Below, piece by piece: positions 22,642-34,017 of a stretch of 64,000 bases of DNA. The position numbers and the translations under genes are program-made. Each line of letters starts with the position of its first letter. Within the stretch, counting starts at the first letter, position 1. This DNA is from Botrytis cinerea B05.10 (Eukaryota; Ascomycota; Leotiomycetes; Helotiales; Sclerotiniaceae): assembly GCF_000143535.2 (NCBI RefSeq), contig NC_037326.1:124001-188000 (forward strand). The letters run 5' to 3'. The notes beneath the pieces were generated by a model. That model was not told the DNA's origin and made no database searches. It saw nothing but the letters and a program-made list of their open reading frames with translations.

Positions 22642-22795
22642 CCCTGCGGTGATAGAATCAGTAGTTAGCGAAGCGGCCGCTTCGTTAGTACAAGAAAATA
22701 TTCAATAATTTTATAATATATTGAAAATAGTGTTTTCCAAATACTGATTAAATTAATTTTATTTTTATATATAATAAGAGAATTTTATTTTTAAG
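22642..22795. mobile_element. Left-end fragment of the inverted-repeat transposon
   Basis: CCCTGCGGTGATAGAATC followed by the GAAAATATTCAAT block matches the left end of the transposons at 25476 and 61196. No matching right end or duplication was found, and other repeat DNA follows from about 22800. Confidence 0.6.
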
Positions 22796-22803
22796 GGGTT
22801 TAA

Positions 22804-24365
22804 CTAGCCGTCGGGGAAAAAGAATTTTTCAGTCTGTGGATTCATAGTAGCTTTTTTTTTCCTTCTTATTTTTAATATATAAAATTTTAATTTTAATACT
22901 TTGATCTTTATAAAGGCCAGCCCCCAAACCATCAATTATCATTACACTTAAGATTTAATTACAAATAATAAAAATCTGTTTACATAAGAAATTTTAATTT
23001 TTGTTTCAAATATAATTCTTTATAAAATATAATAAAAGATATAAAATAGAATATAAAAGCATTTGTAAATCAATTATATTAAATATAATAAAACTAATTA
23101 TAAGAAGAAGCTTTAATATAAATTAAAGCTTTTATTAATATTATAATATCAATTATATATTCTATGATTGTCTTTATATTTTAAATACAAATTATTAATG
23201 TACCTTATTTCCTATAAATAACACTTCACTTTCTTATAACTCTTATATCGTTATAATATAATATAAGTCTTTATCTATATCATAATAACTAATATTAATT
23301 GAAATCAATTCCCTCTATTTTAATACTTATATAAATCATACTTTTAATAGTTTTCTTTTAATAATATAAATAATAATCTACTTAAATAACCTAACAATTT
23401 ATTAATCAAAAATATTAAGATTTTAATCTAATAACTTATTAATTAGATTTGTAATAAGATATTTATATTAATATATAAATTTATAATTAGAATTCAAAAA
23501 ATAATATAAATAATATATTTGAAAAATATATAATAAATTTTAATAAAACAAGTCTTTAGCAATTAATTTATATATTTTTAAAAAGTTGTATATTGAATTG
23601 AAATTCTATAATTATTTAGCTTTTTTATCAATCGAAACAATCTTACCCTAGTATTAATATATCACTTATAATCAATTAGAAGGGGTTTTAGAAATCTACA
23701 AATATAAAAATAACATACTAGCCATCGGGGAAAAAGAATTTTTCAGATTGCGGATTCATAATAGCTTTTTTTCTTCTTTTCTTGTTTTTGAGATATATAA
23801 AATTTTAATTTTAATTCTTTAATCTTTATGAGGGCTAGTCCTCAACCCTTCGATTCTTATTATACTCGAGATCTAATTAATTAATTACTAATATTATTAT
23901 TATTATTATTAACTTCGATAACCTCTCTCCTCTAGCTTGTATAAAGGCGCCGGAGACGCAATTAAGCTTTAAAACCTCAAACCCTCAAAACCTTATAAAT
24001 CTTATGATTTTCTTCTCTTATTCTCTTCCTAATTTCTCTTCTTATTCTCTTTTCTTATTCTCTTTCTAATTCTCTTTCTAGTTCTCGCTTATATAACCTA
24101 GCAGCTTATTAATCAAGAATACTGAGATCTTAGTTTGATAGTTTCATCGGTTGGAACAATCATACCCTAGTATTGATACATTACTTATAATCAATTAAAA
24201 GGGGTTTTATAAATCTGCAAATATGAAAATGACTTACTATAGAGATATATGATTATATAATATATATATGGAGTATATTTCTACTTCGTTTGCTTCTACG
24301 AATCCACTATAGAGATATATGATTATATAATATATGAAGTAGATTTCTACTTGGTTTGCTTTTAC
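22804..24365. repeat. AT-rich composite of internally repeated segments
   Basis: A segment beginning CTAGCCGTCGGGGAAAAAG recurs at 22804-22975 and 23726-23893 in direct orientation. A second segment with CCCTAGTATT and TATAATCAATTA recurs at 23630-23720 and 24140-24235. A third, TCTACTT(C/G)GTTTGCTT, is duplicated in tandem at 24238-24365. This looks like fragments of nested elements; no coding capacity is visible. Confidence 0.55.
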
Positions 24366-24369
24366 GAAT

Positions 24370-24657
24370 TCATTATATTATAAAATTACAAGTATCATAT
24401 AGTTTTAATTTTTATATTCATATTAAATTCAATTATTAATTGAATTCAATGAAAATAAACTATTGATTATTTTAAACTAAAATTTAAGAATTTCATTAAA
24501 TCCTTTTGGAATAAAATTTTCTAATAATTTATAAAGAAATTATACATCTAATTAATACTTTAAAAAAGCTTTTTTCAATGCATTATAAAATTATTGAATA
24601 TTTTCTTGTATTGACGAAGCGGTCATTTCGTCAACCACAGATTCTACCACCACAAAG
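24370..24657. mobile_element. Left-end fragment of the inverted-repeat transposon, inverted
   Basis: The reverse complement of 24657-24370 starts CTTTGTGGTGGTAGAATC and continues with the GAAAATATTCAATAATTTTATAAT-type block, so it is the same end as at 22642 but inverted. Only this end is present. Confidence 0.55.
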
Positions 24658-24659
24658 TA

Positions 24660-25475
24660 TTGGGGTACGACTAACCCGCAAACCAAGTATACCTTTCACT
24701 CCTTTCCTACACTAAAAGGTTACCTTTTGGCCGCTGATACATATGCCTTCTATATGACTTAGTACCAACTTCAATACTGTCATTTGAACGAAACAACTCC
24801 TAATCCTTGCTACCAATCGCCTATAAAATAATGGCCTTTAAGTAATCTTGAAATTTTGCATCTATAGCCGATGTGGCATAAGTAACGTTTATAAAACATC
24901 CAATGTATTAATTCCTCTAGTATATCTATACCAACAGAACTGCAATGCAGAAGGCGTTTCTCCGCGCCTCTTATAACAGCCATGAGATTCCTAGAGTGGC
25001 ATCAACTCCGATCTTCTCAAATCAATAGTCTTAGAACTTGCCACTAGAAGCATCTCTGTCAAGCAAGAAAAGAAAAAGGGGTTTTGGGAGTCCATTGACA
25101 TCGTCATATCTTCAGAGAACCCATAACATGTCCCAGGATTAAGAAGTCTTGAAATCACATAATTGCAGATTCGAAGCTGTGAATAGAAAAACGAGAGGGG
25201 AGAGGTTTTCAAAGAGTTTTATTTTATTAATCAAAATCATCATCTTTGTGTAATCAATAATCCTTTTTTATGTAGTATACAGTCTCCTGTGCACATTATG
25301 CTAGATATTAATAGCTTCTCTGCAATCTAAAGGCATGGTTTCACAGCTGACACCAATACGGGAATCAGTGTACCAATTTGGATCGCCCTTTGTATTAATT
25401 AATCAAAAAAGCATGAACACCAACTTGATCTTTTGTAAGTTATTGGAAATATTTAAAGGCGGGACAGTACTTACT
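24660..25475. other. Moderate-GC fragment, possibly part of a disrupted gene
   Basis: Holds a minus ORF at 24991-25212 (73 codons) and little else. It is cut off from the similar-composition sequence beyond 26482 by a transposon and a solo LTR, so the two may once have been one locus. No family recognised. Confidence 0.3.
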
Positions 25476-26218
25476 CCCTGTAGTGGCAGAATCCGCGATT
25501 GACGAAGTGGCCGCTTTGTTAGTCCTAGAAAATATTCAATATTTTTATAATACATTGAAAAAAGTGTTTTTAAAGTATTGATTAGGGGACTTTTTCTTTT
25601 GTAAATGATTAAAAATTTTTATTCCAAAGGTATTTAATGAAATTCTTGAATTCTAGCTTGAATTCTAATTTAAAATAATCAATACTTTATTTATATTGAA
25701 TTCGATTAATAGTTGAAATAAATATAAGTATATAGATTAAAGCTAAGTAGATAATATATATAAACAATATATTCTATATAGTATGATATAATGATAAAGC
25801 TTTTGATTGAAGAATAAATTGAAAGTGAAATGAGTGATTATCCCCTTTAAGCTTTTAGCTAATACCTCTCCCTTTCCTCCTAACTCTTATACTCAATTCT
25901 TCCCTTTTTTTAGCTCTTATATTCGTTCCCCTCTTTTCATTTAACTCTTATACTCGCTTCCCTTTTATTTACCTTTCCAATATTTATCGAATTCTGAAAT
26001 CTCTAAAGCCTTTTAGGGCTTTTATTTTCTTTTTTTCTATTAAAAGTCAATACTAAACGAATCTCATTCTGTATTGATTCTATTTGTTATTAATGAATAG
26101 GCTATGTCGTTATTAATGAATTGAATATATTATAAATGTAATGTATGAATGAAAAATTTGTATGGGGATTTATATTGAATTTCTTTTCGTTGAAAATATT
26201 AACTTTGCCACTACAGGG
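25476..26218. mobile_element. Inverted-repeat transposon, copy 1 (743 bp, non-autonomous)
   Basis: Ends are CCCTGTAGTGGCA (25476-25488) and TGCCACTACAGGG (26206-26218), perfect 13-bp inverted repeats. Flanked by an exact 3-bp duplication ACT. The left end is GC-richer with GATTGACGAAGTGGCCGC; the interior is AT-rich without a transposase. Related copies are at 61196-61932 and 41328-43806. The 3-bp duplication fits PIF/Harbinger, CACTA or Academ-type elements, but the ends match none of these well enough for me to assign one. Confidence 0.9.
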
Positions 26219-26261
26219 ACTATCTCGAAACCTGCATAACTCCTGAAATACGATCGGCAAC

Positions 26262-26481
26262 TGTGTGAACGAAGTGAATGACTTTAATTCAATTACCACT
26301 GTAATACAGCTATTGTAATAAAGCCCTAAGCGAATGCAAAAGAGACTAGCTCTTTCAATAAGTCTATATAAGACTTACTACTTTCAACACGTAGCTAGCT
26401 CTTTAGATAGAATACTATTAGACATTTAGTACCTACGCAATTCGTGGGTGCTAAGTCTTCCGTATCCTTCTCATACCAACA
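26262..26481 (-). mobile_element. Solo LTR, copia-like family (copy 3)
   Basis: A 220-bp LTR; on the minus strand TGTTGGTATG...TTCACACA. Flanks GCAAC (26257-26261) and GTAAC (26482-26486) are a 5-bp duplication with one C/T difference. It is closest to copy 2 at 4052-4271. Confidence 0.88.
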
Positions 26482-26486
26482 GTAAC

Positions 26487-27116
26487 ATTCAAATCCAACC
26501 TCTTTGTAGAAGCCTTGCACTTAATCCTCCAGAATGGCGCAGAATAGGAAAGCATGAACTAGTATCTGAGCGACATTATCCTAGTTGTATCCACAAATGG
26601 AATCGCACAGATCCTCAATTCTCGAGTGAGTATACGTCACTCATTTCCATTTTAGACGTACCAAAAACAAATCGAAGATATACAAAATTCAATACCACTA
26701 GTCTTCGGGATTGCAATCGATACAACTACCCGAGAAGCTCGGATCCCAAGAAATAAACTCGGTCGAGCCAGAAATTTTACAGGAGAAGCGTTAGTTTCCA
26801 AAACGATTATTTGAGTCGACATCCAGAGCCGTACAGACCTCTTCATCTTCTCTCTCAGATAATGCCGCTTGGATAATTTTTCATTCGCAACCTCTGGAAT
26901 TTTATAGCATAGTCTTCCATTCAGTATTGGACTCGCCAGACAAAACATCGTATCGATGTAGCCACAAAAGCTGAAATCACATGTTATCAAACTACAACAG
27001 TATCCTTCATTTGTCTCAAAAAAAAAAAGAAAAAAAAAACAGTTTCCCTGATCACCGACGCCTCTAGGCTGGGTAAAGAAGGTTTCCAGTTTGCAGGTTG
27101 CGACAGCCGGTAGCAA
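26487..27116. pseudogene. Possible disrupted gene beside the solo LTR
   Basis: Both strands have long frames here: plus 26448-26756 (its start lies inside the LTR) and minus 27116-26652 (154 codons, with a Lys/Arg-rich segment). I cannot decide which is real. A poly-A/G run near 27020 breaks the minus frame's composition. No family recognised. Confidence 0.25.
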
Positions 27117-27119
27117 AAA

Positions 27120-28400
27120 ATTGCAAATTTCACAACCCTAGATCAGATCTTTTCAAAACCTTTGAACTCACAATGAGAATCCCTCAAACTTGGCATCAAC
27201 TCACACTAAATGGCAGCAGTACTAGCATCTTTTCAGAGATAAACCTCTGGAGTAGTAGTGCAAATTATTCAATATAACAGATTATGAAGCTACAACATCC
27301 GCCTGTCTTTATTGGTAAACACTTCAGGGAATGAAGATTGAACCACTCCAAGAAATCACGCGTTTAGCCGTACGATGTTATATAGGACTAACCCCTCGCT
27401 GAACAGTACGGGAGGATAAAGGCCTCGCCAAAGCATTATCAAGGTCTAATCTTAAAATTCGATCAAGTTGCTGACTTGTGCTCAGGTATTCAGGTCTACT
27501 CCCTTTCATGTCCACTCCGATCATGGTGTTCAACGATAACAGTTCTCTCAACAACATTCCGATTTTTTTTTCTCATGGCATAAATACCGGAAGGAAAGGA
27601 ATATTTCACTATTCAGAAATCAATCCATGCTAGATATCTGTGAGATCTTTAATTCCTGGCCGAAACATATCATTAAAAGCATCCGAAAGCAAGAACCAAA
27701 AGAGAAAAGAAGATACCTTTTAAATACAAATCTATCTATACTAACAGAAACATCTATTAGTCACTCGTACTTGAAAGAACCCATTATATTCGATACGACT
27801 TGTAGAGTAATCTTTGCAAGTTCTATACGGATAAAACAGTTGAACATTCACAACAAAGCGAACGTGGCCTCAGGAGATACTTCAGCAGCAAAGTTAAAAG
27901 CCCTTCGCCGACTTGGGGGAATGCGTCATCTCACAACTACAACGAAACAAAACACAATCACCCAGAAGTCGAGATAATACTCGTGGCAAAAGAGAGAATA
28001 TAAATTTACATACACTATCACAACATCATAACACTTCTAGAAAGATGAACCCTAACCAGATGCAGCATCTCTTATCTCCATCCAAGGAAATCATAAGGTA
28101 AGGGCATGTATGATTAAATAAATCAAGGCAAAGCAAAGCGACAACTACACGGCATGAACCCAACAAGCTACATAGGGCATAGCTCCCAATGAGAAGCTAT
28201 CCATTATATAGCCGACAGCGTTCTCCTTGATGCTGATACTCAAGTACAAAATATTCAAACAAGAAAATGCATATAATGATGCTTCTAGACATGAATGGAA
28301 CTACGATTCAAAGGGTCTTTATGCTTTTGAAGTCTAACTATCTTGATAGACTAAATGGGATAGAGGAGAAGGAACAGATCTAGTTCCTCTACCTTTCTAA
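27120..28400. other. Intergenic, no convincing gene
   Basis: The plus ORF at 27627-27977 (116 codons) has no supporting splice structure or motif. Nothing else seen. Confidence 0.45.
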
Positions 28401-28405
28401 GGATG

Positions 28406-28615
28406 ATTCATTGGTTGGAGGATAATTACCCCACTTCCTTCATTCAAGCTTGCTCATTAATCGGATTGATATTTTAACTTGTTCTTCATTCCTTTCAAAT
28501 ATGTAGATAAAGTCTCTGAAACATACACATGCAGCGGTCTTCATTAGAATAACTTGCTAAAGCTCTTCGAATTAAACGACACTGTATAACCATGCCACCT
28601 TAGCCAATCAACGAA
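28406..28615. repeat. Dispersed repeat, copy 1
   Basis: Shares blocks such as ATTCATTGGTT, CCCCACTTCCTTCA and ACCTTAGC with 36630-36915 in the same order and orientation. The second copy carries an extra inverted-repeat insertion. Confidence 0.7.
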
Positions 28616-28832
28616 GAATAGGCGAAGAAAAAAAAAACATACATATACATGAAAGGCAAAATTTTGGATTGCATTACTATGAAAAAATGATGGAAGAAAA
28701 CTAATGAAGGAAACAAAGAAATGAAAGAAAATACAAATCATCTATTTCATATCGTTCCATCCTATGAAGCCCTATCCCATCCCATTTCAACCCCAAACCT
28801 TCTAACTTAAATACCTACTTACCCTTATCCCA

Positions 28833-31255
28833 TCAGAATGTGTAATCCTCTTCTTCCTCCCCACTAACTTTTACCTCCCCCCCCTGCCTTCTCTCCAAAT
28901 CCAAACTCTTCAATTGCCTTTCAAACCCCTCCCAAAGACCGTCATCAACCAGCCTCCACCATTTTCTAACTATCTCATAATTCTCGAAAGTGATGTCTTT
29001 CATCCTCTGACTAATGAGATCATTCACTTCTTGGATTTGAAGGGGATTGAGTTTTTGTTGTTGTTGTGCTTGGTGAATCGGATTAGTGTGGTGAATTTTA
29101 AGGCTAGGATGCTGATGTTGTTGTTGTTGATGGGTAAAATGAGGTTGTGTTGGTGTAGTTCTGGGTGTGATATCTTTGTCTGAATTCCCTACATCCGAAG
29201 CTACCCAACCGTCTTCCACCGTAGGCGGCTTGTAGTTTTGGTATTGATGTTGAATTTCAGATTGAGATTGTAACCCTGGATGTTGTGATTGATTGTGGAA
29301 ACGTCCTTGTTTTTCAACTCTTGATCTTGGGATTGCTTGGGAGATTGTTGTCTGATACTCTTGTCCCTGATTTATTCGTTGGTCTTGTGTCTTTGGTTGC
29401 ATTGTTTCTTGCAATGCTCGACCTTGAGTCTCCTGGAATTCTTGACCCCGACTTTGATGAGACTGCTCATCTTTGGGTTGATGATTATTGGGTATGCTTT
29501 GTGTATTATTTCTCTTCAGCGCCTCCCCCAGTCTACTTCGAAGCTGATTCCATTTTTGCTGAGTTTCCTCCGGGAATCCCCGACTTTGGATATCCTGGGA
29601 TTTTTGATTCCGAGTTTGGCTCACTCGTAGTTGAGGTTGAGTTATTTCTTGTAAGTCCTGACCTCGTGTCTGATGGGATTGCTGATCTCGAGTTCCCTGG
29701 GATAGTTCATTCCGAGTCCCATCCATTTGTTGCTAAGGTTCAGTATATTAGTATAATTGACCTTGAATTCATGTTCCCAGCCCGATAACACTATGCGAAC
29801 AACAATAGGATTCCATGGTGATGACGTTCCGCTAGGAATTTCGAGCGCAGCGAACTATAGGGGTTTGGGAGCTTGACTCTGAAAATTGACAGCCATGGAA
29901 CTTTCCTCCACTCTTCTTTTCATCGCCTCCCCATTCCGCCCAAGCTTGCCCCGATGAATAAAATCTTTGAAAAACAGGAACGAAAAAAAAAGGCTACTCA
30001 CGTGATTCTGCTCTTGCGCTCGAATTCCAACAGCGATTGAACGATTTTCTCTCTCCCTCTCTACCACTTGTAGCGCTTTCTGTACTCGAACTTTAAAACC
30101 AAGATCACGAGCTCTCTTTCCCATAGCCCTCTCCTTCTCCGCTTCCTTCTCTCGATTTCTTCCCTGTTGCAAAACCCGTTGACTGTTCTCTATTAATTCC
30201 GCAATCTTTTCTGCGTCTATCTCCTCCTCCCTCTCCCTCTCCTCTTCCCTCTCCCTCTCCTTCTCTTTCTCCTTCTTCCTCTCCTTCTCCTTCCTCTCCT
30301 TTTGCTTTCTCTCCTTTTCCTTTCTCTCCTTTTCCTTCCTTATCTCCCTCTCATGTCTCCTCAAATTCCCCTTCGATAATGCACTTCTACTCGAAATCAC
30401 ACTTCCGTCTCTATCCTCACCTGATCTTTGAGAAGTTCCAGTCTCAAACTCACTTCCAGTGCTAGTATTAGTGTAACTCTCACTTCTACTACTGTCAGGA
30501 CTCGTAAGATCTAACCCCAAAACTTCACCAAATTTTTGAAAGTAACCTTTTTCTTTTGTTGGGCAGGAGGAAACCAAAGGTTCGGATTTTGGCCTTGAGC
30601 CGCGTTTACCCTCTGAGTTTCTGGAAATGCGGTCGTGGTTCGATTTGGATTTCGACTGGGACGTGGACTCTTTTGTTGGAGAATGAGACGGTGAGATGGG
30701 AGGTGGTAAAGATCTTGGGCGGTGAGTGGACGAAGAATTTGTTGAATGGTGAGTATGTGAAGAAATAGACGGAGAAGCAGATCCGGACTGGTTGTTGATA
30801 TGGAAATGAATACTTGGTAAGGACGATGGTGGCTGTGATTGCGCTTTAGAATCAGTCTTGACACTGTCTCCATTTCCCTTTCCACCTCCTCCCAACCTAT
30901 CAGACCTTCTAAGTCCCCCCCCTTCCCCGACCCCCTTCTCAAACTTCATCTTTTCTTTAAGATGATTAATCTTACTTTTGACTTTCGTAGCCACAATTTC
31001 CATAACATCTTCACCTTTTTCAGTCAACATCCCATGATAAATGGAGAAACCAAGTTGACGAAGAAGAATTTCGTGAAGTGGCTGTTCTTGAGATGTAGAA
31101 TCATATTGTCTGATGAAAAAGTCGAAGATTTGGATCTCGGGTGGTGTCCATTTGAAGACATTAGAAGAGGTTAGAGTTGAGAGTGGGTGGGTAGAAATGA
31201 TGTTGGGGTCACGGATGGGTATTGGTGGTTCTGGTGGTTCTGGTGGCATTTTCAC
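28833..31255 (-). CDS. Paralog A: two-exon gene with basic/acidic low-complexity regions (717 aa)
   Basis: Exon 1 is 31255-30002 and exon 2 is 29732-28833. The intron 30001-29733 has GTGAGT, an ACTAAT branch-like site and CTTAG, and splicing keeps phase 0. The N-terminal region (about residues 15-110) is a conserved domain shared with the divergent neighbour at 31576. It has an I..HPLSTLT motif, F.WTP, a following F..FI, then an LG...Y block and a KGEDVMEI segment before a basic helix. Residues about 297-375 are a Lys/Glu/Arg-rich probable coiled coil. Exon 2 is Gln-rich and ends in an acidic EEEEDYTF tail. Function unknown; the basic helical domain and disorder suggest a nuclear protein, but that is a guess. 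Confidence 0.75.
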
Positions 31256-31575
31256 GTATTTTTTGAGCGAAGTATCGCGACTAAAGTTGAAGTAGTGAAG
31301 ATGTTTATTGAAGTAAGTACAAAGGTATTGCCATTGGTAAGGTGGGAGGTGCCAGTGTTAATGTCCAGACAGTACTTGTTGATGTTGAAACCAGATGTCT
31401 TAAATGATGAAAGGGAAGACTTAATTGGAAAGTGAGTAAAAGTATAAAAGAGTAAGCGGAAGAATTCTCCAACTCAATCTATTTGATAGTCAACAGTTAC
31501 AATCATTACAATCATTGTAAAAATTCATTCATTGTCGTCGTCGCATCCAATTTCGTTGTTATCGCATCAAATGTT
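31256..31575. promoter_or_regulatory. Head-to-head intergenic region of paralogs A and B
   Basis: 320 bp between two divergent paralog starts, so it should contain both promoters. It includes (TCATTACAA)-like short repeats at about 31495-31520. No specific site recognised. Confidence 0.45.
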
Positions 31576-34017
31576 ATGGCGCCAACATCAAGACCAACGC
31601 TCATCTTCACCTATCCCATCTCAACCCTAACTGCTGGCGCCCGCTTCAACTGGACCCCAATCCATACCTCCGTTTTCGAAAAATTCATTCACGATCACGA
31701 CCTACAATCTGCGCAATGTTCAGAACGTTCGAAGTACCCGATCGATGAGTTGGTAGTTGAGTTGGGACTGAAAAAGTATGAAGATTGTGTGAATCGAAAG
31801 GGTGAAGAGATCATGAGTATTATCATGGGGAAGATTAGAAATAAGTTGCACAGGGTTCAAAGAGACCTTCGGGTAAGAAGAGTGATGGCAGAAGAAGAGG
31901 TGGCGAGGGAAGAGAGAGACGAAGGATCAGGCGAGGGAGAGGGAGAGGGAGAGGCAAGCGAAAAGCTTGGGGGAGGCGAAGGCGGAGGGAACAAATTTGG
32001 GTATAATATTATTTTCAATAATTATACAACCAACAATAACAGCAAACACAGTCGAACTCCTGCTACCGGGTAAGTTTCTACCTTCTTCCTTCTTCCTTCT
32101 TCCTTCTACTCCCTTTTATTATTTACTTATCACCCGTCGGCATATGGTTGTGGGCAGATGCACGCTCATAGGGATGGCAAAATCATTGTGTTCGGACAGC
32201 GGCGAAAAAAGTCCAGAACCCAAACTTTTTTTGAGTTTGCTGCGCTCGGAAAAGGTTTCGCAAGTTCGCAGGTTCGCGTGTTCGTGTGTTCGTGTGTTTT
32301 GCATGTTTACATATTCGCATGTTCGCATGTTCGCAGTCTTGGCACATCTTCAAATTCTCAGATCTTCTCTCTAAAACCTCCAGGGCAATAGCTCCCGGAG
32401 ACCCTTCCTGATTGAGTTTGTCGAGTTTATTGATTTTGCTTCCCTCCATTCTTTTGTGTTTTGGTTGGTGGGGTGAAACGAGGCTGTGAGATTCAAAAGG
32501 CGGGAAGGCTGAATGAAAAACTACAAGGCTAGCATTTACCATCTCCATCTATCTCTTCCCCGCAGTCCTCATGATTTTAATGTTACATCTCATTTCACTA
32601 TCGCATTTGCCTGTACATTACAGTAGTGGGATTGATGTCGAGTTGTCGCATTCATTCTCACTGCCACCACACATTTACTTTACTGCCGCGTTTTCGCCCT
32701 TTCGCATTTATTTCAAACATCGCAATTTTTCCCTCTCACATCAAACCCTCATCCAAAGTCGAACATCTTCCTTCCTCCAAAGCCCTCCAACATATTGAAA
32801 GTCCTACCCATCGAAATACAAATGCTCCTTTTCTTCCTTAGTTCTTCAAGAGCTACTGCCATAGTAGCAGAGAAATAGAGTATCACCATTACTATGCCGA
32901 GACGATTGGAAAGGTGACGGCGGATGAAGTTCTATGACTATCTGCTAGGCCATTGCCGTGGAGGCCTTCTTCGTTTCGCTCTAGGATTCAATACTCTTCA
33001 TCAGATGGGGTTCTTTCTCCCTCTGTTCTAGAGCGAAACGTAAAAGGCCTCCGGAGAACCAGCAGAGCGTCATGTAAGTATAGATGCATTCGTTCAGGTG
33101 TCGCACTGCCGCATTGCCGCATTGTCATTTTACTGTCGCATTTATTTCATTATCTCATTATCGCATTGTCGCCGCTATCATTTCACTATCGCATTGTTTC
33201 CTGCTGTTTATCAAAAGTACTAACGAAATATCGCGAATCAATTAGACCGAGTACGCTCTCATCTAAATCAAGAACCACTACACCCTCATTTAAAGCACAA
33301 ACTACTACGCCCAATTCTACTATATTTGGCAGCAGTAACAACAGTGATGATGGGGAGGAAGATGATGGGTCCAGTAGTGATCAAGGAACAGTTGTTATTG
33401 AAACTGCTAAATGGGCTAAAGAGCAAAGGAAGAGGGTATCGTCAAGGCAGAATAGGAAGGATAGTACTAGTCCAACGGCAATGAGGTAATTTTCCCCCTT
33501 CTTTCCTTCTTCTCACATCTCCTCTTTCCTTCGCAACCCACCAGAGATCCAACTTCATAAGACTAATAATTTTCTTTCCAGTATCGATCTACATCCCTCT
33601 GCTCCATCATCCAGAAGATCAAGCCGGTATTCTTCTTCCAGACAATCGTCATCATCAACAAATTACAGGGAGGAAAATAAGTCGGATATGGATATGGATA
33701 TCGATAATGATTATGAACAGTTGAATCGTCGTCATTATGGTCATTCATCATCACAACCACAACCACAATCACAAACACAACATGAAAATCAACCAAGTCC
33801 ACCACACACTCCCTATGTCACACAAAATCCATCCTTCTCCTCCCCTTCCTTCTTCTCAAATTCAGATGAAGTTCGTGGACCGTCACAAGAACAGGCGCAA
33901 CAAAATGTCCAAATGAGTTTGTATGCATATCTGAGGGGAGTGCATCCGAGGGCTAGTGAGGATGAGGTTAAGGAGTTGGTGATCAGGTACATAGATAGTA
34001 TGGGGATTTTTAGGTAG
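31576..34017 (+). CDS. Paralog B: three-exon gene with a 1.2-kb intron (389 aa)
   Basis: Exons 31576-32069, 33246-33485 and 33582-34017; phase is kept at both junctions. Intron 2 (96 nt) has GACTAAT and TTCCAG. Intron 1 is 1176 bp with GTAAGT, a TACTAAC branch site 24 nt before ATTAG, and contains repeat DNA. The ATG at 31576 aligns with the MAP start of the third paralog near 53613. Residues about 10-110 match the N-terminal domain of paralog A (PISTLT, FNWTP, F..FI, ELGL..Y, KGEEIMSI). The rest is Ser/Gln/Pro-rich, and the last 35 residues form a predicted helix ending in RYIDSMGIF. Family unknown. Exon joins are inferred from splice signals and frame. Confidence 0.75.
32960..33052. repeat. 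Inverted repeat inside paralog B intron 1
   Basis: Imperfect 25-bp arms: GGAGGCCTTCTTCG... (32960-32984) and the reverse ...GTAAAAGGCCTCC (33028-33052). A similar arm occurs at 59288-59310. It may be a small miniature element. Confidence 0.65.
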
